Assembly (NCBI GenBank): GCA_016235425.1
Contig: JACRLC010000035.1
Coordinates: 1-59,458 of the forward strand
Reading direction: 5' to 3'
DNA from: Chloroflexota bacterium
Lineage (GTDB): Bacteria; Chloroflexota; Anaerolineae; Anaerolineales; Villigracilaceae
DNA: 59,458 nucleotides
The notes below the pieces were generated by a model. It was not told the DNA's origin, searched no databases, and was given only the letters and a program-made list of their open reading frames with translations. The first letter of the stretch is position 1. Every line of letters starts with the position of its first letter. The position numbers and the translations under genes were made by a program. Shown here piece after piece: positions 1 to 9,099 of the stretch.

Positions 1-141
1 CAAACGCTGGGCGTATCCTTTCTTGAAACACTAACCGACATTTATCCCCCATATCTGGCGGTTTCCACACACTTTTTGTCAGCACTTATCTGGCGGTACT
101 CCAGGGCTTTTTTGGGTCAGGGATGTGCTGTCGGTTCGGAG
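1..141. repeat. Non-coding left edge with a direct repeat; possible insertion-sequence end
   Basis: No convincing gene. The 11-mer TATCTGGCGGT occurs at 52-62 and again at 87-97, a 35-bp offset. Closely spaced terminal direct repeats of this kind are known from the ends of IS21-family elements, but no transposase is visible and the element would lie outside the window. The segment follows the stop of the methyltransferase gene. The IS assignment is only a suggestion. Confidence 0.3.
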
Positions 142-1590
142 CTACCAACCTTCCGGCATTTCCAAATTGCCGGCAATCAAACCATTGAACTCCGCGCGTA
201 TGCGGGCATCCACTTCGGGTGAAAAGACAGCTGAACTGCCCTGCGCGATGATTTCGCGCACACGAGACATGGCCCGCGCATTTGTATCCAACGCGCCCTT
301 CTTCTCCCACTGAGTGCGGGTATCCCGATCCGACAACTTCGTGAGCAGACCAGCAGTCTTCATGCGTTTGATCGTATGCGGTTCAACGATGAACGATCCT
401 CCCGGCCCGATCTTTGAAATAATATCGAGCGCCAGGTTTTCTTCGCTGAACTCGATGCCGCGTTTCGCGCGCTTCAACATCAACGCAATTTCATCATCGA
501 TCACTGCCTTGGCAAAATCGAATACCTTCAAGGCCTCGAGCAGGCCGCCCATATTGAGCATGTCCATGCCCGCCAGCACACCCGCCGCAGTGGACATGCC
601 CGTCTCGTAGCCGGATTGTGCGTCGTTGATCTTTGAATTCGTCAGGCCGACATAACCGCCGGAAGGCACGTTATAAAAATGCGCCATCTGCGCGTGAGCC
701 ATGTGCAGCATCCCGCACTCGATGCCGCCCGAAGCATACGCGCCCGAACGCATATCTGCAACCGTAGGCAGGGTGGCATAGATCAACGGCGTGCCTTCGC
801 GCGACATCTGCATCAACATCGCCGCGGCCAAAAACTCGGCATTGCCCTGCGCCAGCGTTCCCGCCAGCGACATCGGCGAAGTGAGTCCCGCATTCGGCAC
901 AATCGTGGGGTATACCGGCAGGCCCTGCTCCGCGAAGAACATCACCGCTTCCGTCGAAAGATGATCCATCGTCAGCGGCGAAACAACGGGGCAATAATGA
1001 TGCGTAATGAAAGGATGCGCGCGATACGCATCATCGCCGCCGGCGATCAAACTTCCCAGCTTCAAAATCGTGTGAGCATCGGGCAGATCCTTGGAAGTAA
1101 TGCGGACAGGTTTCAGGCAATACTTCAACGCAGGGTAAAGACGCGCAACCGTGAATTGATCGGGCGGGGCATCGTCTGCCAGAATGGACACGGAGAAGAT
1201 GTCGTACCCGGGCAGTTCATTGATGAGATGGGCGATGCGCGCGATATCGTCTGAACGCCCGCGTCTTTCCTGACCTGTAACCGGGTCCAGGACATTGGGA
1301 GCTGAACTCCCCGTAACAATTACCGGACTGTCTTTCGGGATGGTGCGGTCAAATTTTGGATCACGTCCGTAAAACGTGAACGTCGGCGGCATCATCCTGC
1401 GATATTTCTCAACCACGGCGCGCGGGAACTTGACGATTTGAGTCTCCAAATCCACTTTGCAGCCGTGCCGGGCAAACAGATCGCGGGCCTTTTCAAAGCG
1501 TACCAGCAAGCCGACGTTTTCGAGGATCTCCAATGACGCTTCGTGGACGCGTTCGACCTGTTCCTGCGTGAGAAGTTCTGCAAATGTCAT
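142..1590 (-). CDS. MttB-family (trimethylamine/glycine-betaine type) corrinoid methyltransferase, non-pyrrolysine
   Basis: A 482-residue protein of the MttB superfamily (opening MTFAELLTQEQVERVHEASL; glycine-rich and methionine-rich TIM-barrel segments in the second half). Members transfer a methyl group from a quaternary or tertiary amine to a corrinoid protein. The frame is open over the whole family length, with no internal amber codon where pyrrolysine sits in true trimethylamine MttB, so it resembles the glycine-betaine MtgB branch. The ATG is preceded by AGAAGGA. It is the last gene of the leftward arm, 22 nt after the PfkB-like gene. No cognate corrinoid protein or corrinoid:THF methyltransferase is in the window, so partners must be elsewhere. 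The substrate is inferred only from family and neighbours. Confidence 0.85.
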   Translation of the reverse strand: MTFAELLTQEQVERVHEASLEILENVGLLVRFEKARDLFARHGCKVDLETQIVKFPRAVVEKYRRMMPPTFTFYGRDPKFDRTIPKDSPVIVTGSSAPNVLDPVTGQERRGRSDDIARIAHLINELPGYDIFSVSILADDAPPDQFTVARLYPALKYCLKPVRITSKDLPDAHTILKLGSLIAGGDDAYRAHPFITHHYCPVVSPLTMDHLSTEAVMFFAEQGLPVYPTIVPNAGLTSPMSLAGTLAQGNAEFLAAAMLMQMSREGTPLIYATLPTVADMRSGAYASGGIECGMLHMAHAQMAHFYNVPSGGYVGLTNSKINDAQSGYETGMSTAAGVLAGMDMLNMGGLLEALKVFDFAKAVIDDEIALMLKRAKRGIEFSEENLALDIISKIGPGGSFIVEPHTIKRMKTAGLLTKLSDRDTRTQWEKKGALDTNARAMSRVREIIAQGSSAVFSPEVDARIRAEFNGLIAGNLEMPEGW

Positions 1591-1612
1591 GGTGTTTTCA
1601 TCCTTCTAAAAT

Positions 1613-2713
1613 TTATAAAGTTTTTCGCTTGACCTGCGAATGTTCGCCTGGTTTCTCCGGTTTTCGCTTTTTGGGCAGGAATCTTTCCGATGCCAGTTTT
1701 GCCAGTTTACGGCCTTCCTGCATAATATCCTTCTGCGGAAACGAGAGCAAATTCCTGATCTTGAAGAATTGATTATCCCTATAGACCATATGCTCCACTC
1801 GAAGCCTCGAGGCCAGCGATTTGACATCTTTTACAGGAAACATTTGCAGGCCGGCTCGTGTCACTTTGAGTGACGCCGCGGCCACGGCATAACATACAGA
1901 TTCTTCGAGGTTCCATCCATTCAAATATCCGTAGATGTAACCCGCCGAGAAGGTCGCCCCTGCCCCGCACCCGTCCACCGCCTTGACCTTTGGCGCGTAG
2001 ACCCGAACGATCTTATCACCCTGCAATGCCAAACATCCCTGGCTTGCCATTGTTATGATGGCTGTCTCGATCCCGGCTTTCACCAGTTTCTTCGCGACCG
2101 AGAGCATGGCCTGTTTTTTGCCCAACTGCGCGGCATCGGTAACGGCCTGGCAAATCGTCACGCGCCCGGCATATTGCTTGAGCAATTGCGGATGTTTATG
2201 GGCATGCTCCAGGTTGAGAAAGACCGGCACATTCAAGCGATTGGCTTCATCTATCGCACGATTGATATGGTTGCCGTCGTACCAATCGGCATACATCAAT
2301 TTCGCGCCTTTGAGCAGGGACAGGTCAGCCGTATCGAGCGTTTTGAGGATCTCAGGCGATCTCTGCCAGAAATACGTGCGCGCCCCGGTCTTATCCGAAA
2401 CATCCACTTCAATGGGCGTGCGGTAGTCTTTCGTAAAGCGGACCTTGCCCTGCACGCCCCATTCCTGCAATTGATCCGCCAAGGCATGGCCGCGCGGATC
2501 ATCGCCGACGGCAGTGCCGATCATGCCCGCAGGCACGTCCCATTGACGCAAGGCGCAGGCAATGATGGCGGCATCATCGAACACAAAATCGTTGACTTCC
2601 CTCACGACCGCGCCGGTATTATGTTTGGGAAGCCTGTCGATCACCATGATGTGGACCGGCGTCAGCATCCCAAAGCCGACGTAGGCGGGAGTGGTTGGTT
2701 TTGTTTTTGGCAT
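1613..2713 (-). CDS. PfkB-fold carbohydrate kinase homologue lacking the catalytic Asp
   Basis: A 366-residue protein of the ribokinase/PfkB fold (N-terminal FGMLTPVHIMVIDRLP, C-terminal anion-hole region). The family normally has D-T-x-G-A-G-D, whose last Asp is the catalytic base. Here the motif reads DGCGAGATF, with Ala253 (codon at 1955-1957, GCG) in place of that Asp. The rest of the domain is intact and the C-terminus is extended and rich in Lys/Arg. It may therefore be inactive as a kinase, a binding or regulatory protein, or a kinase using another base. The start ATG lies 11 nt from REP copy A, which may supply part of the weak ribosome-binding site. It sits between the methyltransferase and the demethylase. 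Confidence 0.8.
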   Translation of the reverse strand: MPKTKPTTPAYVGFGMLTPVHIMVIDRLPKHNTGAVVREVNDFVFDDAAIIACALRQWDVPAGMIGTAVGDDPRGHALADQLQEWGVQGKVRFTKDYRTPIEVDVSDKTGARTYFWQRSPEILKTLDTADLSLLKGAKLMYADWYDGNHINRAIDEANRLNVPVFLNLEHAHKHPQLLKQYAGRVTICQAVTDAAQLGKKQAMLSVAKKLVKAGIETAIITMASQGCLALQGDKIVRVYAPKVKAVDGCGAGATFSAGYIYGYLNGWNLEESVCYAVAAASLKVTRAGLQMFPVKDVKSLASRLRVEHMVYRDNQFFKIRNLLSFPQKDIMQEGRKLAKLASERFLPKKRKPEKPGEHSQVKRKTL

Positions 2714-2723
2714 GTTTGATTCC

Positions 2724-2803
2724 CGTCATTGCGAGGAGCGGAACGACGAAGCAATCCCGCATTGGACAAGGAGATTGCTTCGCACAGTACGCCCGCAATG
2801 ACG
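2724..2803. repeat. REP-like palindrome, copy A
   Basis: Imperfect inverted repeat with outer arms CGTCATTGCGAGG and GCAATGACG and inner arms containing GAAGCAATC and GATTGCTTC. It lies between the demethylase and the PfkB-like gene on the leftward arm. Other copies are at 18953, 21491, 22951, 31818, 41126 and 45377. Confidence 0.85.
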
Positions 2804-2804
2804 A

Positions 2805-5234
2805 TTAGGCTCTGAGTCTTTCGCCTTTCGGGTCGAATAACACAGAGGCGGTCACTTCACCGAAACGGCGGCCCTCTATCAGGTCCAACTCGAAGCGTGT
2901 GCCGGGCTTGGATAATTCGATTGGCAGGTAAGCGTACAGGATGTTCTTCTTAACCGTGAAGCCATACCCTCCACTGCGAACGCGCGTGAGAACTTTGCCG
3001 TCATGATAAACCGCTTCGCCGCCGTAAATTTGTGTGAAGTCGTCGCCATCCATGAGGACGAGAGTGCAAAGTTTGCGCGTAAGGCCTTCCTGCTTTTTCT
3101 TGAGGAGCGCCTCGCGTCCGATGAAATCGCCTTTCTCGAGATCGACGCAGAAACCGAGGCCGCCTTCGTAGGGCGTATCGAGCTGGGTGATGTCGGCGGT
3201 GTAATAGCGATAGCCCTTTTCGAGGCGGAGTGAATCCAAAACTTTGTAGCCGCCGGCCTCGATGCCGAATTCCCTGCCGGATTCGAGGAGCATGTCCCAA
3301 ACCATTTGCGCGCGGTTACTGGGAATGTACAACTCCCAGCCGAGTTCGCCGGCATAACTGACGCGTTGCGCGTACAGCTTCGCGCCGTTGATGGCGATCT
3401 GCTTTGTGCTGAGGTAGGGATGCGCTTCGTTCGAGACATCATCCTTTGTAATTTTTTGGAGGACATTGCGCGCCCTCGGCCCCCACAACGCGAGACAAGC
3501 CCATTGCTCGGTGATGTCGCGGATGGTCACGCCGCCATCGTTTTCGTCAACGTGCATTTGAATCCAAGCGAGATCGTTGGCGATGAAACCCGAACCTGTG
3601 ATCGCCCAAAAAGTATCTTCGCCGAGGCGCGTGATGGTGAGATCAGATTCGATGCCGCCGCTGGTGTTCAGGAATTGTGTGTAAATGGCGTTTCCAACGG
3701 GCTTATCAATGTCGCTGTCCGCGAGGCGCTGCAGGAGTTTCAACGCACCGGGGCCGCTGACTTCGATCTTTCCGAATGATGTCAAATCAAAAAGTGCAGC
3801 GCGTTCGCGCGTGGCTTCATGTTCCTGCCGCAGGCGCTCGAAGAACGGCGGCCTGGCCCAACCCCACTGACGTTGATCTTCGCGCATGCGCCGCCACGGT
3901 TGTCCGGGCTGGAAGTAGTTGACGCGCTCCCAGCCGAATTTTTCACCGAAGACCGCGCCCATCTCCTGCAAGCGATAATGGACGGGACTGACACGATGGG
4001 GCCGCGCCCATTCGGGTTCGTCGTGCGGGAATTTGAGACGATAATAATATTTCACGCTTTCGCGCGTGCGTTCCGCGGCATAAACAGGATCGGAGTAATA
4101 ATTTCCGAAACGCGTGGCGCGATAACCGTAGACATCCAAAGGCGCTTCGCCTCCTTCGATCCATTCGGCAATCAATTTGCCGATGCCGCCCGCGCCGCCA
4201 TATCCATTTAATGACATGCCCGCCGCCATCCAGAAGCCGCGCACGCCTGCCATCGGGCCAAGCATGGGCTGGCAATCCGGTGTGTACGCGCCGGGGTGAC
4301 AAACCAGCGTGATGATACCGGCCTGATCCAAAAATGGAATGCGACGGATCGCGCCTTCAAGCAACATTTCGAAGCGGTCAAAATCCGCGGGCAGGGTCGA
4401 GCCGCCATGCTCCCACGGCACGCCGTCAATCCAACGCTCCAGCGGGTTCGGCTCATAGCCGCCAATCACGAGGCCGCCCTGTTCCTGCCGCATGTAGACC
4501 AGATTATCGGGGTCGCGCAAACATGGGGTGTTCGAGGAAAACTCATTTCCAGAGACAGCCTTGAGCGCGATATGCTGGTGATCCACCGGAGTGGTGGGAA
4601 CGTAAAGTCCGGCCATCGCGGCGATGCGCGGCGCCCACAAACCCGCCGCGTTGATCACCATCTCGGTCTTGATCACACCTTTATCCGTGATGACGGCTTT
4701 TACTTCACCTTTGGGTGAAAGCTCGATGCCGGTCACGCGCGTGTTGGTATAAACTTCCACACCCAACTCTTTGGCAAAACGCGCCATCGAAGTCGTTGTG
4801 GTGTACGGATCGAGCTGCCCATCGCGGGGCAGATAGATCGCGCCGTACAAATCCTTTTTGGAAATCTGCGGCATGATCTTGACGGCTTCTTCGGGAGAGA
4901 TGACATCCACCTCGAGGCCCAATGCCTTCGCCCGACTCACGCTTCTTTCCAAATCCTTGAGCTGCTCCCGGCTCGACGCGACTCTCAAACTCCCGACATG
5001 GTCAAACAGCCCCAGTTCGCTGTACAACTCGATGCTGTACATGCGGAACTTCAACATGGTGTGAGACGTGGCAAACTGCGTGACAAGTCCCGCCGCGTGA
5101 GACGACTCGCCGCTGGCGATCTCACCTTTTTCCACAAGAACAATATCCTTGCGTCCCATTTTTGCCAGATGATAGGCAATCTGCGTTCCGACGATGCCCC
5201 CGCCGATGATCACGATTTGCGCTTGATCTTTCAT
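2805..5234 (-). CDS. FAD-dependent dimethylglycine/sarcosine dehydrogenase-type demethylase (DAO + GcvT), paralogue 1
   Basis: An 809-residue two-part enzyme. Residues ~5-370 form a DAO-type FAD domain with IIGGGIVGTQIAYHLAKMG and SHAAGL, whose His46 aligns with the covalent flavin-linking His of dimethylglycine oxidase/dehydrogenase. Then come a FAO_M segment (~375-430) and GcvT plus GcvT_C domains (~430-800) that in the family pass the released one-carbon unit to tetrahydrofolate. Expected chemistry is oxidative N-demethylation giving methylene-THF. GGAG precedes the ATG. It pairs with the paralogue at 11801 on the opposite arm; the two differ in the flavin-site sequence (SHAAGL versus TWHSAGL), suggesting different substrates. 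The substrate is not determined. Confidence 0.88.
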   Translation of the reverse strand: MKDQAQIVIIGGGIVGTQIAYHLAKMGRKDIVLVEKGEIASGESSHAAGLVTQFATSHTMLKFRMYSIELYSELGLFDHVGSLRVASSREQLKDLERSVSRAKALGLEVDVISPEEAVKIMPQISKKDLYGAIYLPRDGQLDPYTTTTSMARFAKELGVEVYTNTRVTGIELSPKGEVKAVITDKGVIKTEMVINAAGLWAPRIAAMAGLYVPTTPVDHQHIALKAVSGNEFSSNTPCLRDPDNLVYMRQEQGGLVIGGYEPNPLERWIDGVPWEHGGSTLPADFDRFEMLLEGAIRRIPFLDQAGIITLVCHPGAYTPDCQPMLGPMAGVRGFWMAAGMSLNGYGGAGGIGKLIAEWIEGGEAPLDVYGYRATRFGNYYSDPVYAAERTRESVKYYYRLKFPHDEPEWARPHRVSPVHYRLQEMGAVFGEKFGWERVNYFQPGQPWRRMREDQRQWGWARPPFFERLRQEHEATRERAALFDLTSFGKIEVSGPGALKLLQRLADSDIDKPVGNAIYTQFLNTSGGIESDLTITRLGEDTFWAITGSGFIANDLAWIQMHVDENDGGVTIRDITEQWACLALWGPRARNVLQKITKDDVSNEAHPYLSTKQIAINGAKLYAQRVSYAGELGWELYIPSNRAQMVWDMLLESGREFGIEAGGYKVLDSLRLEKGYRYYTADITQLDTPYEGGLGFCVDLEKGDFIGREALLKKKQEGLTRKLCTLVLMDGDDFTQIYGGEAVYHDGKVLTRVRSGGYGFTVKKNILYAYLPIELSKPGTRFELDLIEGRRFGEVTASVLFDPKGERLRA

Positions 5235-5250
5235 AATTTCACTCCGTAGT

Positions 5251-5341
5251 TTCGCCCTGAGCGGAACGAGCGGTAGCGAGTGCAGTCGAAGGGCATTCGC
5301 GTGCCTGTGCTTCGACTACGCTGCGCTCCGCTCAGCGCGAA
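5251..5341. repeat. Dispersed palindromic repeat, CTTCGACT/GCTCAGCG family
   Basis: Long imperfect inverted repeat between two genes of the leftward arm. The left half carries CGCCCTGAGCGGA and GTCGAAG, the right half CTTCGACTACG and CTCCGCTCAGCGCG. A shortened relative (CTTCGACTTCGCTCAGCG) is nested in REP copy E at 31886. Confidence 0.75.
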
Positions 5342-6241
5342 TTATTTTTGCACATCCTTCAACCAGACCGGGAACTCTGCTGAATCCATTTTTTGGACAG
5401 CTCTGCCCCAGCGTTCCTCGGCCCAGCCCCAAAAATCAAAATCAATTGTGGATATCTTCGCCTGAATGGCGGCCCACAGTCCCCAGCCGACATCGGACAT
5501 GATCATATTCAACTTCATGCGCGCAATCTTGCCCGGTGTTGCAGTGCCAAAATAAGCGGCACAGACTTCGCTGACTTGCTCGTCATTGAACTGCATTTCC
5601 TGGCAGGTATTTCCAAGTTCAAAACACGGGTCGTTGTTCCCGCTATATTCATAGTCAATCAGCCATAACTGCTTGCCGTCGTCAATATAATTCTCAGCCA
5701 ATAAGTCATTGTTACACGGCACTGTGGGCAACGGGTTGACAGACATCGCTTTTTCAATCTGCGCCACAGTCGTCATACGGTCGAGATACCCCTCGGGGGT
5801 GCAGATTTGGCGGTCACTGCATATCTGGAGATAATACTCCGTGAGGCGGAACATGTTGAAGTCCGAAAAGAAGCGGGGGCCGGCATTCAGCTTCTTGATG
5901 GCCTGCGCCATGCGCGTCGGCATCCCCGGTTCATTCAGCGAGTCCTTCGACATGGTCTTGCCCGGCAGGAATTCCAAAACCATCACACAGTATTCAGGCA
6001 GGTGATACAAAACCTTCGGCCCAACACCGGCATCAGACGCGGCTTTCGTGTTGTGATGCTCGTTATCCCTGTCAATCGCGAGAAGTTCGGTGCTCGCGCC
6101 CGGCACGCGGACAAAATACGGCGCGCCGTCCACTTCCACTTTGAAGTTGGTGTTGGTCAACCCGCCAGAAAGTGGATGGATGGAAATTTTCTTTCCTTTC
6201 CAATCGTCTATTTTTGCCACAACCTCGTCAATCAAAACCAT
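5342..6241 (-). CDS. Choline/ethanolamine-kinase-like phosphotransferase, paralogue 1
   Basis: A 299-residue protein of the choline kinase/aminoglycoside phosphotransferase fold: GGLTNTNFKVE near the N-terminus (nucleotide loop), the catalytic-loop motif PCNNDLLAENYI and the metal-binding LIDYEYSGNND. In choline kinases and in paralogue 2 (15708) the catalytic loop starts CH; here an Asn replaces the His, while the catalytic Asp and distal Asn are kept. It probably phosphorylates a small amino alcohol or polyol hydroxyl after uptake by the adjacent APC permease. GGAG precedes the ATG. The exact substrate cannot be read from sequence. Confidence 0.82.
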   Translation of the reverse strand: MVLIDEVVAKIDDWKGKKISIHPLSGGLTNTNFKVEVDGAPYFVRVPGASTELLAIDRDNEHHNTKAASDAGVGPKVLYHLPEYCVMVLEFLPGKTMSKDSLNEPGMPTRMAQAIKKLNAGPRFFSDFNMFRLTEYYLQICSDRQICTPEGYLDRMTTVAQIEKAMSVNPLPTVPCNNDLLAENYIDDGKQLWLIDYEYSGNNDPCFELGNTCQEMQFNDEQVSEVCAAYFGTATPGKIARMKLNMIMSDVGWGLWAAIQAKISTIDFDFWGWAEERWGRAVQKMDSAEFPVWLKDVQK

Positions 6242-6330
6242 GCAGACTCCATAAATTCAAATAAACGAGCAACGGTGGCCGGTGCAAATTGCGAACACCG
6301 ACCACCCATGATCCAATTCAATCGAATCTT

Positions 6331-7959
6331 TTATTCGGGCGGAATCTCCTTGAAGGCGTAATCCACGTTGATGCCGCGCGATTTCTGCGCATTTTTGACA
6401 AGGAAGTACCAGATGGCCGAGAAAGCCAACACGCCGAACACAACCCAGTAAGCCAATGCGCTCGTCAGGCCCAGTTGCGGATAGAGCATGAACATCATCA
6501 CCATCACGCCGCCCAGCACGAAACCGATCGCGCCGAGAATTGTCACCAGCGGAATATTGCCGATCTTATACTTGGCGCCCGGGGAAGCCTCATACACGTC
6601 CTTGGCACGGTAAGGCAGGAGCGCGCCTGCCAGGCAGGTGATGACGAATACATAACCGCAGGCAAATGTCACGCCCAGAGTCAGGCCGTACCACGCGCCC
6701 CAGAGGTTATAGAGCAGGATGACCGGAATACTGGCGATGAAATAGGCCCAATGCGCATTAGCTGGTGTGTGTCTCTTCTCGTCCACTTTGCTGATCCACT
6801 CAGGGAGCAGGCGGTCGAGCGACATCGCAACCATCACACGCGTCATGCCGATGTAGCAGTTGTGCACGATCTGGTGTGAGTTGAGGATATAGCCAATGCC
6901 GATAATGATGACGACCAATGGGCTGGCCGTGAGCGCCACCGCGATGATGTTCGGCCACAGCCAGAAACCCGAGATCTTGGCCTCCTCCAAAGCAGACCAG
7001 TATCCCGCGCCCGCCACGTACAGAAACTCGGTCCCGACCGCTTTCTCCAACGCCCAGGCTAGGAGGGCCAACAGGATGCCCGTGAAGATCAATGAACCGA
7101 CGATGATGAACATCTGGCTGTTGAAGGAACGCGCATTCTTGATCTCGCCATTCTGCTGGGCCGAGTAGGTTGCCCATTGCAGGGATGTCCACGCGATGGG
7201 CGCGACCAGCAGGGTCGCAATCAGACTGAAGGGTGGATTCAGATCCACGCCCGCGGCAGTGGAGGCGTCAATGGCGGTCTGTACAAAATTCGGAACGCCG
7301 CTGATCGCCTGGGCAAAGGCATCGATCCTGCCCATAGACGTTGCCGGGCTGTTCACAAACAACACTACCAGCATTGTCAGGAAGGCAAGGATGGTGCCAA
7401 TGATCATTACCACCTGGAAACGCACATAGTTCTTGAAACCGCTGATGAGAATGAGCGCAGACACGAAAGCGTTCAAGATGCTTGTGATGATAATGCCGGT
7501 GGATGTCGTGAACCAGATTCCCAGGCTTGACATGGCTGCGCTTTGCATGGTCGCGCCCAGGCCAAGGAAGAGCGGCGCGAATCCGAGGTACGAAAGCAGC
7601 CACCCTGAGAGCGCCACCCATTGCAGGATCCAGATCACGTAGCCCGACATAACGATGGTGAACGCGGTACCTCCGCCAAACACGCGGCTCTGGAATACGT
7701 AGTCACCGCCCGAACGAGGCAGCGCCGTGGAAAGCCAGACGTACACAAAGGCGATCGGGATTTCGATCACCATGGCCAGTAGTATTCCCCAAACAAGTTT
7801 GCCGCCGGGCAGGGCGCCGGGCGCCCAGAGGTAAGTCCACGGGAAGATCAGACCCATCGTCAGGATGTTATATACGAATGCTGAGAATGGAGACATGACA
7901 CGGACCAAGCCCGAGGCTTTTCGGGTAAAGACTTCAGGTCTTGCTGTAGCAGTAGCCAT
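6331..7959 (-). CDS. APC-superfamily amino acid/amine permease 1
   Basis: A 542-residue integral membrane protein with about 12 hydrophobic segments. The first contains SPFSAFVYNILTMGLIFPW, and GGDYVFQSRVFGG resembles the APC signature after TM2. It is expected to import an amino acid, amine or related solute at the cytoplasmic membrane. A clear AAAGGAG precedes the ATG. It lies between the phosphotransferase and the metallophosphoesterase in the DeoR-headed arm, so it is the likely entry point for the substrate. It belongs to a different APC subgroup from the permease at 24653. Confidence 0.85.
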   Translation of the reverse strand: MATATARPEVFTRKASGLVRVMSPFSAFVYNILTMGLIFPWTYLWAPGALPGGKLVWGILLAMVIEIPIAFVYVWLSTALPRSGGDYVFQSRVFGGGTAFTIVMSGYVIWILQWVALSGWLLSYLGFAPLFLGLGATMQSAAMSSLGIWFTTSTGIIITSILNAFVSALILISGFKNYVRFQVVMIIGTILAFLTMLVVLFVNSPATSMGRIDAFAQAISGVPNFVQTAIDASTAAGVDLNPPFSLIATLLVAPIAWTSLQWATYSAQQNGEIKNARSFNSQMFIIVGSLIFTGILLALLAWALEKAVGTEFLYVAGAGYWSALEEAKISGFWLWPNIIAVALTASPLVVIIIGIGYILNSHQIVHNCYIGMTRVMVAMSLDRLLPEWISKVDEKRHTPANAHWAYFIASIPVILLYNLWGAWYGLTLGVTFACGYVFVITCLAGALLPYRAKDVYEASPGAKYKIGNIPLVTILGAIGFVLGGVMVMMFMLYPQLGLTSALAYWVVFGVLAFSAIWYFLVKNAQKSRGINVDYAFKEIPPE

Positions 7960-8059
7960 TGCAATTCTCCTTTGGATCGAAAACTCAAACGGAATTGTTG
8001 AGAGATTTCCGACAATTCTGCATCATTTCATATCTGCCTCCTTCCGGGCCTTTCGATAA

Positions 8060-9055
8060 CTAGCCGCTGGTCATCTGGTAACCTTGCACCTCGCCATCCG
8101 CAAAAGTGACCAGGCAACCGCGTAAGATGCCTTCAGCATATTCACTTCCGGGGTTGATACAGGTCGTACGGCCAATCTTCGCCACCGACTGCGATTCGTG
8201 GATGTGACCATGCAGCCCCAGCATCGGTTTATATTTTTCAATCGCGTCCCGCACGGACTTACTGCCTGCTCCGTGCATGACAGGTTGCCCGCCCTGGACA
8301 ATTTGCGTCGGCGGGTCCTTCGTCCAGTCCAGCATGGGACAGGTATCCAGCGTGGAGTCTTTTGGCGGGTCGTGGAAATTGAAAATGGCCTTGTTCATGT
8401 CCGGCACTTTCGCGGCCATTTTTTCGATCATTTCGCCAAGTTGCTCCTCTGAAACCTCACGCGGCGTCTTCCACGGTGTGGGCGTGCTCAAGCCCACTGA
8501 GATCATGGTGTGGTCATCGTCCACTTGAACCATTTCGTTTTCACAGGCAAAAAAGGACTTCGTGCCTTCACGTTTTATCGCGCTCAGCACAGCCGGATCG
8601 TCGTCGTTGCCGCCGGTGACGAAGCACTTGATGCCTGTGCCATTCAAGCGTTCTTCCGCCAGATCCACCCAGCTAACCAGTTTCTGGCGGGCAAGCTCAT
8701 GAAACAATTCATCCACAGACTTGGGATCGGCGGAAAGTGCGCGGAATTCGTCTTCGCTCATGATCTTGTGATAGAAGCCAAGGATATCCAGCCTGCCTCT
8801 AAGGGCATTCAATTCTTCTTCAGTGGAAAGATGCTCGACCCGTCCCTGCAATGTGGCCCGATAGTGCCCATTGGATTCCTTGATGATCGGGATCAACAGC
8901 TTGCCCTGAATATCACCGCCCATCACGATCACATTGACATCGTAGAACTTGCCGGCATTAATGAATTTGCGATAGGTCCGCTCAGACCCGTGCAAATCCG
9001 TGGCAAAGAACAGCCGGGTGGCTTTCTTGCTGGGCTTTTTTGAGAAGAAGGGCAT
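8060..9055 (-). CDS. Calcineurin-like metallophosphoesterase
   Basis: A 331-residue metallophosphoesterase with the metal-binding blocks in order: ATDLHG (D20, H22), VMGGD, TGGNDDD (a variant of GNHD), NFHDPP and GLHGHIHES. The family hydrolyses phosphomono- or diesters with two metal ions. I chose the ATG at 9055 because GGAGA lies just upstream; an in-frame TTG at 9067 overlaps that site. It is the second gene after deoR, 44 nt downstream, and could dephosphorylate or cleave an organophosphate intermediate. The substrate is unknown. Confidence 0.85.
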   Translation of the reverse strand: MPFFSKKPSKKATRLFFATDLHGSERTYRKFINAGKFYDVNVIVMGGDIQGKLLIPIIKESNGHYRATLQGRVEHLSTEEELNALRGRLDILGFYHKIMSEDEFRALSADPKSVDELFHELARQKLVSWVDLAEERLNGTGIKCFVTGGNDDDPAVLSAIKREGTKSFFACENEMVQVDDDHTMISVGLSTPTPWKTPREVSEEQLGEMIEKMAAKVPDMNKAIFNFHDPPKDSTLDTCPMLDWTKDPPTQIVQGGQPVMHGAGSKSVRDAIEKYKPMLGLHGHIHESQSVAKIGRTTCINPGSEYAEGILRGCLVTFADGEVQGYQMTSG

Positions 9056-9099
9056 TGGTTTCTCCAAACAAAAAACCCGACGGTTCGCACTAAGCGACG

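Noticed and set aside
142-1590. Pyrrolysine-containing trimethylamine methyltransferase
   Set aside because: There is no internal amber codon; the TAG at 142-144 is at the normal C-terminus. It fits the non-Pyl branch.
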